Positions 45,940-55,698 are shown, numbered from the stretch's first letter. The stretch is 64,000 nt of DNA from Rhodocyclus gracilis (GCF_009617575.1 NZ_WIXJ01000001.1:372001-436000); one strand, 5' to 3'. Program-made: numbers and translations. The notes: generated by a model not told the origin, from the sequence alone.

Positions 45940-46872
45940 TCAGAAAAAGTATTTGCCATCGCCGAGAACCCCGGCAAAGCGTGCAACGAAAGCGTCAGGC
46001 GACAAAGAATCGCCATCGAGAAAAAGGGAAAGCAGGCGCAGCACCTGGCCGTCCGCGGCGTCGGCATAAAAAGCGCCGTCCGCCACATACAGCCCGGCGC
46101 CCGCCGAACGCGGTGCGCGCTGCGGCGCCAACTGGCTGCGTCCGACGATCAGCCGGCTGCCGCCGAGATCGAAGAACGCCCCCGGATACGGCGGCGCCAC
46201 GGCGCGGATGAGGTTATGCACGACGACCGCCGGCTGTGTCCAGTCGATGCGACCATCTTCCGGGCGGCGTCCGCCGAAATAGTTGCCCTGCGCAAGATTC
46301 TGCTCGTGATGCGGCGCGGTGCCCGCCAGCAACGCCGGCAGCACATCGTCGAGCGCCAGTTCGGCGGCGACGATCACCTTGTTGAACACCTCAAAGGCCG
46401 TATCGTCCGGCAGGATGGGCACCCGTTGCTGCGCAACGATTCGCCCGGCATCCGGCTTGGCGAGCATTTCGTGCAGCGTTGCGCCCGTCTCGCGTTCGCC
46501 GTGCAAAACCGCCCAGTTGACCGGCGCGCGGCCTCGATACTTCGGCAGCAGCGAACCGTGCATGTTGTACGCACCGCGTCGGGCCAGCGCCAGAAGCGGC
46601 GTGCCGAGCATCTTGCGGTAGTAGAACGAGAAGATGAAATCCGGCGCAATGGCAGCGATACGCGCGAGCACGTCGGGCGCGTTGGCGTCCTCCGGCGTGA
46701 TCGTCGCAATGCCGTGGCGGGCGGCAATCACGGCGGCGCTTTCAAACCAGATGTTCTCGTCAGCGCTGTCTTCGTGCGTAACGAGCAGCGACACATCGAC
46801 GCCATGGGCGAGCAGCGTCGACAGACAGCGTGCGCCGACCGAGTGGTAGGCAAAAACGACCGCGCGCGTCAT
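45940..46872 (-). CDS. Formyltransferase, ArnA N-terminal-domain type
   Basis: A 310-residue enzyme that formylates UDP-Ara4N with 10-formyl-tetrahydrofolate. The signature NMHGSLLPKYRGRAPVNWAV contains the catalytic Asn and His, and the C-terminal half has the usual formyltransferase domain (RPEDGRIDW). In E. coli it is the N-terminal half of ArnA. The start overlaps the end of arnC by ATGA (46869-46872). Confidence 0.93.
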   Translation of the reverse strand: MTRAVVFAYHSVGARCLSTLLAHGVDVSLLVTHEDSADENIWFESAAVIAARHGIATITPEDANAPDVLARIAAIAPDFIFSFYYRKMLGTPLLALARRGAYNMHGSLLPKYRGRAPVNWAVLHGERETGATLHEMLAKPDAGRIVAQQRVPILPDDTAFEVFNKVIVAAELALDDVLPALLAGTAPHHEQNLAQGNYFGGRRPEDGRIDWTQPAVVVHNLIRAVAPPYPGAFFDLGGSRLIVGRSQLAPQRAPRSAGAGLYVADGAFYADAADGQVLRLLSLFLDGDSLSPDAFVARFAGVLGDGKYFF

Positions 46873-47891
46873 TCCCGCGTCTCCGGAGCGGCGGCCGTCA
46901 ATTCTGTCGCCGGCACCGGCACCGGAACTGGCCCGCTATCGCGTGCCGCAGCGGCCGCAGCGTCTTCCAGCACGGCATCGATGAGATAGCGCGGACGATG
47001 GCGCACCTGCAGATAGATCCGGCCAACGTACTCGCCAATCAGGCCGACGCCGAAGAGCACCAGCCCGAGCAGGAAAAAGACGATCCCGAAGAGCGTAAAC
47101 ATCCCCTCGGCCTCGGGCCCGACGAGCACGCGGCGTGCCGCGAGGAAGATAACAAACAGCGCTGACAGAAACGACACCGAAATGCCCACCATCGAGAACC
47201 ACTGCAAGGGCACCAGCGAGAAGCCGGTCATCAGGTCGAAGTTCAGACGGATCAGGCTGTACAGCGAGTACTTCGATTCGCCGGCAAAACGCTCCTCGTG
47301 CGCCACCTCGATCTCGGTCGGGCGCAGAGCGAAGGTATAAGCCAGCGCCGGAATGAAGGTACTCACTTCGTGGCAACTGTTGATGGCATTGATGATGCTG
47401 CGCCGGTAGGCGCGCAGCATGCAGCCCTGGTCGGTCATGTGGATACGCGTGATGCGCTCGCGCAGGCGGTTCATCGCGCGCGAGGCGTAGCGGCGGAAAG
47501 CGGAATCCTGACGGTTGCGGCGGATGCTGCCGACCAGATCGTAGCCCTCGCGCATTTTTTCGACGAGGCGGCCGATTTCTTCCGGCGGGTTCTGCAAGTC
47601 GGCGTCGATGGTGACGACGATCTCGCCGCGAGAGTGCTCGAAGCCCGCCATGATCGCCATATGCTGACCGGCATTGGCGGCGAGCAGGATGACGCGGGTG
47701 ACGTCGGGACGACGCGCGAACTGCTCGCGCAGCATGGCCGCCGAACGATCGCGGCTGCCGTCGTTGACGAAGAGAATCTCGTAACTGGCACCAAATGCAT
47801 CGAGCGCCGAGTAGAGACGCTCAAACAAGGTCGGCAGGCCGGCCTCCTCGTTATAGACCGGAACGATGACCGAGACTTCAGGAGCGTTCAT
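46869..47891 (-). CDS. arnC: Undecaprenyl-phosphate 4-deoxy-4-formamido-L-arabinose transferase (ArnC)
   Basis: A 340-residue GT2 glycosyltransferase with two C-terminal transmembrane helices. The nucleotide-sugar site is SVIVPVYNEEAGLP with FVNDGSRD, and the metal-binding DxD is in VTIDADLQNPP. It attaches Ara4FN to undecaprenyl phosphate at the cytoplasmic face. It overlaps arnB and the formyltransferase gene by four bases each, so this stretch is translationally coupled. Confidence 0.93.
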   Translation of the reverse strand: MNAPEVSVIVPVYNEEAGLPTLFERLYSALDAFGASYEILFVNDGSRDRSAAMLREQFARRPDVTRVILLAANAGQHMAIMAGFEHSRGEIVVTIDADLQNPPEEIGRLVEKMREGYDLVGSIRRNRQDSAFRRYASRAMNRLRERITRIHMTDQGCMLRAYRRSIINAINSCHEVSTFIPALAYTFALRPTEIEVAHEERFAGESKYSLYSLIRLNFDLMTGFSLVPLQWFSMVGISVSFLSALFVIFLAARRVLVGPEAEGMFTLFGIVFFLLGLVLFGVGLIGEYVGRIYLQVRHRPRYLIDAVLEDAAAAAARDSGPVPVPVPATELTAAAPETRE

Positions 47892-49042
47892 GCGCGAGCG
47901 TTTTCTACGATATCAGAGAGGTGAGCACAGACGAGATCGACATCGCTGTCGGCCATCGCCGGGAATAGTGGCAGGGTGAGCGTGCTCGCCCCGACGCGCT
48001 CGGCGTGCGGAAAATCCCCCGGCCCGTAGCCCTGCGCGCGGTACAACGCGAACAGGTGCATCGCCGGGTAGTGCACGCCGGCGCCGATGTTGCGCTCACG
48101 CAGCGCGGCGATCAAGCCGGCGCGCGTCAGTGTCATGCGATCCAGCGGCAACAACACCTGGAACATGTGCCAGTTACTCTGGATGAAATCGGCTGGCGGC
48201 AAGCCCAGGCCGATATCGCGGGCGCCCGCCGCCGGCGAGAGCCGGGCGAAATAGCGCTGCGCCAGTTCGCGCCGCCGCGCCGTAAAGGCATCGAACTGAC
48301 GCAACTGGCCCAGGCCGATGGTCGCCGCAAGGTCGGTAAGGTTGCCCTTGTGGCCGGCGACGTCGACCTCCATCTCGCCGCCCTCGATACGCCGGACACC
48401 TTGCAGGCGCAGCCGCTCGCACAGCGCGACGTCGATGTCGGCGGGCAACACCAGCGCGCCGCCCTCGCTGGTGGTGAGGTTCTTGTTGGCGTGGAAGGAG
48501 AACGAGACGAAATCACCATCGCAGCCGATCTCGCGACCATCCCACGATGCGCCGAGCGACTGGGCAGCGTCTTCGATGACGCGCAGTCCGTGCTGGCGGG
48601 CGATGGCATAAAGGCGATCGCGGTCAACCGGCAGGCCGGCCAAGTCGACCGGAATGATGGCGCGCGTACGCGGCGTGATGGCCGCCTCCACCGCCGCGAG
48701 ATCGATGTTGCGCGTCGCCGGGTCGATATCGACGAACACCGGCCGCGCTCCGCGATGCAGCACGACGTTGGCCGTCGACACCCACGACAGCGGCGTCGTG
48801 ATGACCTCGTCGCCAGGGCCGACGCCGGCAAGCTCCAGCGCGATTTCGAGCGTGATCGTTCCCGAACTGAAGGCGCGAACGGTACGACCACCGAAGCGCT
48901 GCGACAGCGCCGCCTCGAACTCCTGAACGCGCGGCCCACTGGTAATCCAGCCGGAACGCAGCGTGTCGCCCACGGCGGCAATGGTCGCCTCGTCAATCGA
49001 AGGGCGGGTAAACGGGATGAAACTCTGCGGGAGGGGAATCAT
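47888..49042 (-). CDS. arnB: UDP-4-amino-4-deoxy-L-arabinose aminotransferase (ArnB)
   Basis: A 384-residue DegT/DnrJ/EryC1 PLP aminotransferase that moves an amino group from glutamate to the UDP-4-keto-pentose. The Schiff-base lysine is in SFSFHANKNLTTSEGG, and IEDAAQSLGASW holds the PLP aspartate. The start is the ATG at 49042 (MIPLPQSFIPFTRPS); it overlaps the stop of the flippase gene by ATGA. The open frame upstream has no similarity. Confidence 0.94.
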   Translation of the reverse strand: MIPLPQSFIPFTRPSIDEATIAAVGDTLRSGWITSGPRVQEFEAALSQRFGGRTVRAFSSGTITLEIALELAGVGPGDEVITTPLSWVSTANVVLHRGARPVFVDIDPATRNIDLAAVEAAITPRTRAIIPVDLAGLPVDRDRLYAIARQHGLRVIEDAAQSLGASWDGREIGCDGDFVSFSFHANKNLTTSEGGALVLPADIDVALCERLRLQGVRRIEGGEMEVDVAGHKGNLTDLAATIGLGQLRQFDAFTARRRELAQRYFARLSPAAGARDIGLGLPPADFIQSNWHMFQVLLPLDRMTLTRAGLIAALRERNIGAGVHYPAMHLFALYRAQGYGPGDFPHAERVGASTLTLPLFPAMADSDVDLVCAHLSDIVENARA

Positions 49043-49410
49043 GATTTGGCGACGAGATAAACACCGACAATGATAAAACCGATGCCGATCAGTTTTTGTG
49101 CCGTTACCGCCTCGCCGAACAGCCAGGCGGCGAAAAAGGCATTGACGATATAACCGATCGACAGCATCGGATAGGCAATCGATACGGGCACGCGCGACAA
49201 GGCCATGATCCAGACGACGACGCTGACGACGTAGCAGCACAGGCCACCGAAAATGTGCGGCTCGAAGGCGAGTTTGAGTCCGACCGGCAGCACATTGGCG
49301 GGCGTGAATTCAAAATGCCCGACGACGTTGGTGCCGGCCTTGAGCAACAACTGCGCGGCCGCGTTGAGCATCACGCCGAAGAGGATCAGGGAAAACGAGA
49401 CGGCGTTCAT
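49039..49410 (-). CDS. Small EamA/SMR-like Ara4N-phosphoundecaprenol flippase subunit (ArnE/F-like)
   Basis: A 123-residue protein with four hydrophobic helices and a glycine-rich SMR-type pattern (SIAYPMLSIGYIVNAFFAAW). E. coli uses two such proteins, ArnE and ArnF, as a heterodimer; only one is present here, so the flippase may be a homodimer. It lies between arnT (8-base gap) and arnB (4-base overlap), which fixes its role by context. Confidence 0.88.
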   Translation of the reverse strand: MNAVSFSLILFGVMLNAAAQLLLKAGTNVVGHFEFTPANVLPVGLKLAFEPHIFGGLCCYVVSVVVWIMALSRVPVSIAYPMLSIGYIVNAFFAAWLFGEAVTAQKLIGIGFIIVGVYLVAKS

Positions 49411-49418
49411 GGCAACTT

Positions 49419-51092
49419 TCAGTGCGCCGGCGCGGCGTCGGTCTGCGGCCGGCGGACGACGATGCGGCGCGTGTCGCGAGCGACGACCTCCATCGGCAAT
49501 TCGCTGGCCACAAACGAGGTGTAGGTCGACAAGGACATCACGGCGAAGGCATCACCGCCAGCGATCCAGCGCGTGCGAAATTCCTCGAAGCTCGGCACCC
49601 AGAGTTCAGGCTGCTGGTCGATCCCGAAGCTCAGCTCGTCGCGGTAGTTCACCAGCGTCAGCGTCCGTTTCAGGTAGTAGGGCAGCGTCTGCTCGTACAT
49701 GCCGACGCTATAGAACGGCACGTCCGGCGGCAGCACCGGCTTGACGTCCTGCGCGAGGTGGTATGAAGAATTCGAATACCCGAAGTTCTCATGCCCCTGA
49801 ATGACGATGGTCAGCGACAGCAGCCCTGCCAGCGACAGCAGGAGAATGCCCGCTTCGAGACGCCGCCAGGCCACCAGCAGCGTGCCGCCAACCGCACCGG
49901 CGAGCAGCACGTACGCCGCGACCGTCGCCCAGCGCGCATAGGCGGACATCATCTCCAGCGGCGTTTCGGCATCAGCGTTGTCGACAATCGACGGCGCGAA
50001 ATACAGCGCCACCAGCGCCACGACAACGACCACCAGCATATGCACAAGCAAGGCACGGCGTTCGACGCGCGCCAGCCAGACGCCGGTCAGCATCGCCAGC
50101 GCCGGCACCATCGGCAGAATGTAGGACGGCAGCTTCGAGCTCGACGCGCTGAAAAACAGCAGAATCACCCAGGCCCAGACCACCAGAAAGCGTTGCGGCT
50201 GGAAACCGCCGCGCCGTTCGCGGAACCACGCGCCGAGCCAACCTTGCAGCAGCATCAGCGTCCACGGCAGGGCGCCCAGCAAAAGCACGGCGAAAAAGTA
50301 CCAGGCCGGCTGATAGCGCCCGTGCGCCTTCGTCAGAAAGCGCTCGAAATGCTCGTGGATGAAGAAAAAGTGGAAGAACTCCGGGTTGGCGAGCGACACA
50401 GCCACGAACCACGGCGTCACCAAGAGCAGAAAAAGCGGAATGCCGCGCAACAATTCCAAGCGCCGCCAAGGCGAGAAGTCACGCGCCAGCAACGAATACA
50501 CGACCAGCGTGCCGCCACACAGTACCAGCGCGATCAGCCCCTTGGAGAGCATCGCCCCCGCCAGCGCCACCCAGACGATCAGCATCCAGCGCCGTCGCTC
50601 GCTCGCCGTCGCCTCGTCGCGGTTGGCCAGCAACATCCCCGACAAGGCAAGTTGCAGGAAGAACGACAGCCCCATGTCGAGCGTGTTGATGTGCCCGATC
50701 AGGACGACAAACAAGGTACTGGCGAAGGCTACCGTGCCGAGCAAGGCGGCCCGCGGACCAAACAGGCGCTGCGCCGTGAAAAACGCCAGCAGAACGCTGA
50801 GGAAACCCGACAGGCCAGGCCAGAAGCGCGCCACCCAGTCGTGCTCGCCGAAGGTTTTGAAAGCGCCCGCCGTGATCCAGTACTGCAGCGCAGGCTTCTC
50901 GAAGTATTTGAGGCCGTTCAGGCGGGGCGTCACATAGTCGCCAGACACCACCATCTCGCGGGCGATTTCGGCGTAGCGCCCCTCATCCGGCTGGATGAGT
51001 TTGCGATAGTCGAGCGTACCAAACCAGACAACGGCAAAGGCCAGGAGCAATACCCAAAGGCCACGGCGGGAAAGAATCGGGGCAGACGTCAT
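49419..51092 (-). CDS. arnT: Lipid A L-Ara4N transferase (ArnT)
   Basis: A 557-residue GT-C membrane enzyme that transfers L-Ara4N from undecaprenyl phosphate to lipid A phosphates in the periplasm. The first periplasmic loop has KLIQPDEGRYAEIAREMV, followed by NGLKYFEKPALQYW, the standard ArnT region, then about 12 helices and a soluble C-terminal domain. Family knowledge: it lowers outer-membrane charge and gives polymyxin resistance. It is the first arn gene of the run, 70 bases after the Mth938-like gene. Confidence 0.94.
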   Translation of the reverse strand: MTSAPILSRRGLWVLLLAFAVVWFGTLDYRKLIQPDEGRYAEIAREMVVSGDYVTPRLNGLKYFEKPALQYWITAGAFKTFGEHDWVARFWPGLSGFLSVLLAFFTAQRLFGPRAALLGTVAFASTLFVVLIGHINTLDMGLSFFLQLALSGMLLANRDEATASERRRWMLIVWVALAGAMLSKGLIALVLCGGTLVVYSLLARDFSPWRRLELLRGIPLFLLLVTPWFVAVSLANPEFFHFFFIHEHFERFLTKAHGRYQPAWYFFAVLLLGALPWTLMLLQGWLGAWFRERRGGFQPQRFLVVWAWVILLFFSASSSKLPSYILPMVPALAMLTGVWLARVERRALLVHMLVVVVVALVALYFAPSIVDNADAETPLEMMSAYARWATVAAYVLLAGAVGGTLLVAWRRLEAGILLLSLAGLLSLTIVIQGHENFGYSNSSYHLAQDVKPVLPPDVPFYSVGMYEQTLPYYLKRTLTLVNYRDELSFGIDQQPELWVPSFEEFRTRWIAGGDAFAVMSLSTYTSFVASELPMEVVARDTRRIVVRRPQTDAAPAH

Positions 51093-51162
51093 CGACAGTA
51101 GATAAACGAGCGCGCGTCAGCGCAAAAAAAGAGGCCGACAGCCCCGTTGATCGGCAATCCCA

Positions 51163-51534
51163 TCAGGCAAGCAGAAGACCGACAACAACGCGCCGTCCCT
51201 CGCCCACGAGAATATTGAAAGTACGACACGCCGCCCCCAGTTCCATGACTTCCAGCCCCTTCTGCGCCGCAACGAACGGCTGCAACAACTCGCCACGCGG
51301 AAAACGCAAGGGCGCCGGCACTCCCAGCAAGGTGACATCGCCGGCCAGTCCCGCCAGAAACTCCATATCGGCGAGCGTCAGGCAATCGAACGACGAACCA
51401 CACCACGCCGGAATCACCTCGTGCGCCGAAACGGCGACGTTATTTTCGTAGCGCACGCCGTTGATGCTGACGTAGCCCGGACCATAGGCGGTAAACACCT
51501 TGGCGCCATCGGTCGCAGCGATTTGCAGCTTCAT
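51163..51534 (-). CDS. Mth938-like domain protein
   Basis: A 123-residue protein of the MTH938/NDUFAF3-related family (DUF498). Conserved parts are YGPGYVSINGVRY, DVTLLGVPAPLRFP and GVEVM-type ending KGLEVMELGAACRTFNILV. The function is unknown in bacteria; the mitochondrial relatives are complex I assembly factors. The ATG at 51534 fits the family. A TATAAT -10 is visible on the minus strand (51573-51568). It may head the transcript that continues into arnT. Confidence 0.88.
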   Translation of the reverse strand: MKLQIAATDGAKVFTAYGPGYVSINGVRYENNVAVSAHEVIPAWCGSSFDCLTLADMEFLAGLAGDVTLLGVPAPLRFPRGELLQPFVAAQKGLEVMELGAACRTFNILVGEGRRVVVGLLLA

Positions 51535-51825
51535 GGAAAATTGCGGTGCACAAATCGATAAAGTAGGATTATAGCTTTTTTGCCGCCCGCAAATTGACGA
51601 GGCGCATGCAGCCGCCGCCAGCGACAGATGCGGCCGCGCCGTCGAAGCAAAAACACGGTGCTTCGGCGTGTCGGCAAAAGAATCGGCGACTGGCAGGCCA
51701 CCGGCAACTCTCGCATCGCTGCTTGCGCACCGCCAGCCAGTATTTCCCGCGCGCCAAACGCGTTTCACCACGCGCCAGCACTACGCGCTCTTACCCAGGA
51801 AGAAAGGCCCGCCCGGCCAACGCCC

Positions 51826-53151
51826 ATGCCAAAGAACACGCCCGTTAACACGCCCGTTTCGACGAACACTTCCATTGCGACGCCCTCGACGCCCGCGCTT
51901 TCCACGACGTCTGCGCCGCAGGCAGCGAGCATCCACAAATCCGGCAAGCTGGCGAATGTCTGTTACGACATTCGCGGCCCGGTGCTGGTCCGCGCCCGTC
52001 AGATGGAAGACGAAGGCCACAAGATCATCAAGCTGAACATCGGCAACCTCGCCTCATTCGGCTTCGACGCGCCCGACGAAATCCAGCAGGACATGATCCG
52101 CAACCTGCCCAATTCGGCCGGCTACTCCGACTCGAAAGGCATCTTCTCGGCGCGCAAGGCGGTGATGCACTACTGCCAGCAAAAGAAGATCCGTGGCGTC
52201 ACGCTCGACGACATCTACATCGGCAACGGCGTCTCCGAGCTGATCGTCATGGCGATGAATGCGCTACTCGATCCGGGCGAGGAAGTACTGCTGCCGGCGC
52301 CCGACTACCCACTGTGGACCGCTGCCGTCAGCCTCTCCGGCGGCACGCCGCGCCACTACCTGTGTGACGAATCGAACGGCTGGTTGCCCGACCTTGACGA
52401 CATCCGCGCCAAGATCACGCCGAACACGCGCGCCATCGTCATCATCAACCCGAACAACCCGACCGGCGCGCTCTATCCGCCCGAAGTGCTGCGCGAAATC
52501 GTCGCCATCGCCCGCGAGCACGGCCTGATCATCTACGCCGACGAGGTGTACGACAAGGTGCTCTACGACGGCGAGACGCACACGTCGATCGGCTCGCTGT
52601 CCGAAGATGTGCTCACCATCACCTTCAACGGCCTCTCCAAGAACTACCGCTGTTGCGGCTATCGCGCCGGCTGGATGATCGTTTCCGGCGACAAGCGGCG
52701 TGCGCGCGACTACATCGAAGGCCTCGACATGCTCGCCTCGATGCGTCTGTGTGCCAACGTACCGGGCCAGTACGCGATCCAGACGGCGCTTGGCGGCTAT
52801 CAGAGCATCGACGACCTCGTCGCCCCCGGCGGTCGCATGTGCCGCCAGCGCGATCTCGCGCACGAGCTGATCACGGCGATTCCCGGCGTCACCTGCGTCA
52901 AGCCGAAGGCAACGCTGTACATGTTCCCGCGCCTCGACCCGAAGCTCTACCCGATTGCCAACGACCAGGAATTCATCGCCGAACTGCTCGAAGCCGAACG
53001 CGTGCTGCTGGTGCAGGGCACCGGTTTCAACTGGGCGCAACCGGACCACTTCCGCCTTGTCTTCCTGCCGTACGAAGGCGATTTGCGCGAAGCCATCGGC
53101 CGCATTGCGCGCTTCCTCGAAACCTACCGCAATCGCCACAGCAAGGCCTGA
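51826..53151 (+). CDS. alaA: Glutamate-pyruvate aminotransferase AlaA
   Basis: A 441-residue class I/II PLP aminotransferase. From KLANVCYDIRGPVLVRARQM it aligns along its length with E. coli AlaA; the Schiff-base lysine is K272 (FNGLSKNYRCCG) and the PLP region DEVYDKVLYDG is present. About 35 threonine- and serine-rich N-terminal residues (PVNTPVSTNTSIATPSTPAL) are extra compared with E. coli and may mean the true start is later. It makes alanine from pyruvate. It is 48 bases upstream of hom, a conserved pair in Betaproteobacteria. Confidence 0.93.
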   Translation: MPKNTPVNTPVSTNTSIATPSTPALSTTSAPQAASIHKSGKLANVCYDIRGPVLVRARQMEDEGHKIIKLNIGNLASFGFDAPDEIQQDMIRNLPNSAGYSDSKGIFSARKAVMHYCQQKKIRGVTLDDIYIGNGVSELIVMAMNALLDPGEEVLLPAPDYPLWTAAVSLSGGTPRHYLCDESNGWLPDLDDIRAKITPNTRAIVIINPNNPTGALYPPEVLREIVAIAREHGLIIYADEVYDKVLYDGETHTSIGSLSEDVLTITFNGLSKNYRCCGYRAGWMIVSGDKRRARDYIEGLDMLASMRLCANVPGQYAIQTALGGYQSIDDLVAPGGRMCRQRDLAHELITAIPGVTCVKPKATLYMFPRLDPKLYPIANDQEFIAELLEAERVLLVQGTGFNWAQPDHFRLVFLPYEGDLREAIGRIARFLETYRNRHSKA

Positions 53152-53199
53152 AGCACTTTTCACCCCGTCCCAACCACGTCACCCATCACTCAGGACACC

Positions 53200-54510
53200 A
53201 TGAAACCGATCAACGTTGGACTCCTCGGCATCGGCACCGTCGGCGGCGGTGTCTTTACCGTTCTTGCCCGTAACGCTGAAGAAATCACCCGCCGCGCTGG
53301 CCGGCCCATCCGCATCACGGCGGTTGCCGACAAAAACCTGGAACACGCGCGGGCGATTGTCGGTGACAAGGCCCGCCTGACCGACGACGCCTTCTCGGTA
53401 GTCGACGACCCCGAGATCGACATCGTCATCGAGTTGATCGGCGGCTATGGCGTCGCCCGCGAACTCGTCATGCGCGCCATTGCGAACGGCAAGCATGTCG
53501 TGACCGCCAACAAGGCGCTGCTTGCCACGCAAGGTAACGAGATTTTCGCCGCCGCCCAGCAACGCGGCGTGATGATCGCTTTCGAAGCCGCCGTCGCCGG
53601 CGGCATCCCGATCATCAAGGCACTGCGCGAAGGCCTCTCGGCGAACCGCATCGAGTGGATCGCCGGCATCATCAACGGCACCACCAACTTCATCCTCTCG
53701 GAAATGCGCGACAAGGGCCTGCCCTTCGCCACCGTGCTCGCCGAGGCGCAGCGCCTCGGCTACGCCGAAGCCGACCCGACCTTCGATATCGAAGGCGTCG
53801 ACGCGGCGCACAAGATCACGATCATGAGCGCCATTGCGTTCGGCATTCCGATGCACTTCGCACAGGCGCACGTCGAGGGTATCAGCCGGCTGGCCGCCGA
53901 GGACATCAAGTACGCCGAACAACTCGGCTACCGCATCAAGCTGCTCGGCATCACGCGGCGCACGCCGGAAGGCGTCGAGCTGCGCGTGCATCCAACGCTG
54001 ATCCCGGAAAAGCGCCTCATCGCCAACGTCGAAGGCGCCATGAATGCCGTGCTGGTCAAGGGCGATGCCGTCGGTGCCACGCTCTACTACGGCAAGGGCG
54101 CCGGCGCCGAACCGACCGCCAGCGCGGTCATCGCCGACCTCGTCGACGTCACCCGTACGGCCACGGCCGACCCGGAAAACCGCGTACCGCATCTCGCCTT
54201 CCAGCCACACTCGCTGGTCGACCTGCCGATCCTGCCGCTGGCGGAAATCAGCACCAGCTACTACCTGCGCCTGCGTGTCGAAGACCGCCCCGGCGTACTC
54301 GCCGACATCACGCGCATCCTTGCCGACCAGGGCATCTCGATCGACGCCATGATCCAGCGCGAACCCGACGAAGGTGAAGAGCAGACCGACATCATCATGC
54401 TCACGCACCAGACGCGCGAACGGCAGATCGACGCTGCCATCCGCTTCATCGAAGCGCTGCCCGCCGTACGTGCACCGCTGGTGCGCCTGCGCCTGGAAAA
54501 CCTGCTCTAG
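53200..54510 (+). CDS. hom: Homoserine dehydrogenase
   Basis: A 436-residue NAD(P)-dependent enzyme that reduces aspartate semialdehyde to homoserine for Thr and Met. The N-terminal nucleotide site is VGLLGIGTVGGGVF, the catalytic part has GGIPIIKALREGL and GTTNFILSEM, and a C-terminal ACT domain (YYLRLRVEDRPGVLADIT) is the likely threonine sensor. It is monofunctional, and a separate aspartokinase lies at 35689. A perfect terminator follows. Confidence 0.97.
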   Translation: MKPINVGLLGIGTVGGGVFTVLARNAEEITRRAGRPIRITAVADKNLEHARAIVGDKARLTDDAFSVVDDPEIDIVIELIGGYGVARELVMRAIANGKHVVTANKALLATQGNEIFAAAQQRGVMIAFEAAVAGGIPIIKALREGLSANRIEWIAGIINGTTNFILSEMRDKGLPFATVLAEAQRLGYAEADPTFDIEGVDAAHKITIMSAIAFGIPMHFAQAHVEGISRLAAEDIKYAEQLGYRIKLLGITRRTPEGVELRVHPTLIPEKRLIANVEGAMNAVLVKGDAVGATLYYGKGAGAEPTASAVIADLVDVTRTATADPENRVPHLAFQPHSLVDLPILPLAEISTSYYLRLRVEDRPGVLADITRILADQGISIDAMIQREPDEGEEQTDIIMLTHQTRERQIDAAIRFIEALPAVRAPLVRLRLENLL

Positions 54511-54555
54511 GAGCGCGAGACCACGAACGCCGCACGCCAGCGGCACGACGCACAG

Positions 54556-54587
54556 ACGGGCAGCGCCACGCGGCGCTGCCCGTTTTC
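54556..54587 (+). terminator. Strong terminator after hom
   Basis: Perfect 12-bp stem ACGGGCAGCGCC (54556-54567) and GGCGCTGCCCGT (54572-54583) with loop ACGC, then TTTTC. The stop codon of the convergent zapE (54588-54586) is inside its T-run. Confidence 0.9.
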
Positions 54588-55698
54588 ATTTGAGGTGCGG
54601 CAAAGCCAGATAGTCACGCGAACGCATTTCGGCGAGCCGGCTGGCGGTGCGGAAGAACTCGCCCGCGTGCACACCTTCCGTATAAAGGCCTTCCGGCTCG
54701 CACGCCGCCGAGGCAATCAGCTTGACGCGGTGATCGTAGAAAACGTCGACCAGCCAGGTAAAGCGCCGCGCCTCCGCCGCGTGCCGCGCGCCCATCTGCG
54801 GAATCCCCGACAGCAGCACCGTCGGATAACGGCGCGCCAGATCGAGGTAATCGTTCTGCGAACGCGGACCGCCGCACAACTCGGCAAAATCGAACCAGAT
54901 CACCTCGGCCGCACGGCGCCGCACGGCAATCTCGCGCCCGAGAATCTCGAGGCTGCCAGCGGACACCGCCTCGTCGCCCGCCAGCGCCGCAAAGGTCTCG
55001 GCCAGAGCCCGCTCCGCCGCTGTGTCCGCCGGAACGAGGAAAGTCTCGACGCGCTCCAGCGTACGCTGCCGGTAATCGACGCCAGCATCGACCTCGACGA
55101 TATCGAGCTCGCGCTCGATCAGGGCAATCGTCGGCAGAAAGTTCTCCCGCTGCAAACCATCGGGGTAAAGGCGCTGCGGCGGGTAGTTCGAGGTCATGAC
55201 AATCACCACGCCGCGCGCAAACAACGCCTCAAGCAGACGCCCGAGCATCATCGCGTCGGCAATATCGGAGACATGAAACTCGTCGAAACACAGCAAGCGC
55301 ACGTCCGCCGCGATCTGATCCGCCACCTTCGACAGCGAATCGCTCGTTCCTTTGAGGGTATTCAGGCGTTCGTGCACTTCGCGCATGAAGGCGTGAAAGT
55401 GCACACGCCGCTTGCGCCGATACGGCACCGCCTCAAAAAAACAATCCATCAGGAAACTCTTGCCGCGCCCGACACCGCCCCAGAAATACACGCCACGCGG
55501 CGGCGTCGCCCGCGACACCATCTTGCGCCACGAACTGCGCCGCGCCGCCTTGAAGGACAGCAATTCGGAATACAGCCGCTGCAAACGCTCCACCGCCGCC
55601 TGCTGCGCGGCATCGGCGACAAAACCGTACTGGACGAGCCTGGCGCGGTACGCATCCAGCACGCCGTATTCGGGAACCTGCAGAATTCGATAAGGCAT
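54586..55698 (-). CDS. zapE: Cell division protein ZapE (AFG1-like ATPase)
   Basis: A 370-residue AAA-type ATPase that associates with FtsZ during constriction in E. coli. Walker A is YFWGGVGRGKSFLMD, Walker B is LLCFDEFHVSDIADAM, and VIVMTSNYPPQRLYPDGLQR is typical of the family. The ATG at 55698 gives MPYRILQVPEYG; upstream in-frame codons are not similar. It is convergent with hom. Confidence 0.95.
   Translation of the reverse strand: MPYRILQVPEYGVLDAYRARLVQYGFVADAAQQAAVERLQRLYSELLSFKAARRSSWRKMVSRATPPRGVYFWGGVGRGKSFLMDCFFEAVPYRRKRRVHFHAFMREVHERLNTLKGTSDSLSKVADQIAADVRLLCFDEFHVSDIADAMMLGRLLEALFARGVVIVMTSNYPPQRLYPDGLQRENFLPTIALIERELDIVEVDAGVDYRQRTLERVETFLVPADTAAERALAETFAALAGDEAVSAGSLEILGREIAVRRRAAEVIWFDFAELCGGPRSQNDYLDLARRYPTVLLSGIPQMGARHAAEARRFTWLVDVFYDHRVKLIASAACEPEGLYTEGVHAGEFFRTASRLAEMRSRDYLALPHLK

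Noticed and set aside
44935-46989. 684-codon open frame on the plus strand over the decarboxylase and formyltransferase genes
   Set aside because: It is antisense to two well-recognised enzymes with catalytic motifs. Long antisense frames are expected in GC-rich codon usage, and the translation is rich in Arg/His/Val with no family pattern.
53179-54546. 455-codon minus-strand frame over hom
   Set aside because: It is a shadow of homoserine dehydrogenase, and it would also read through the hom terminator.
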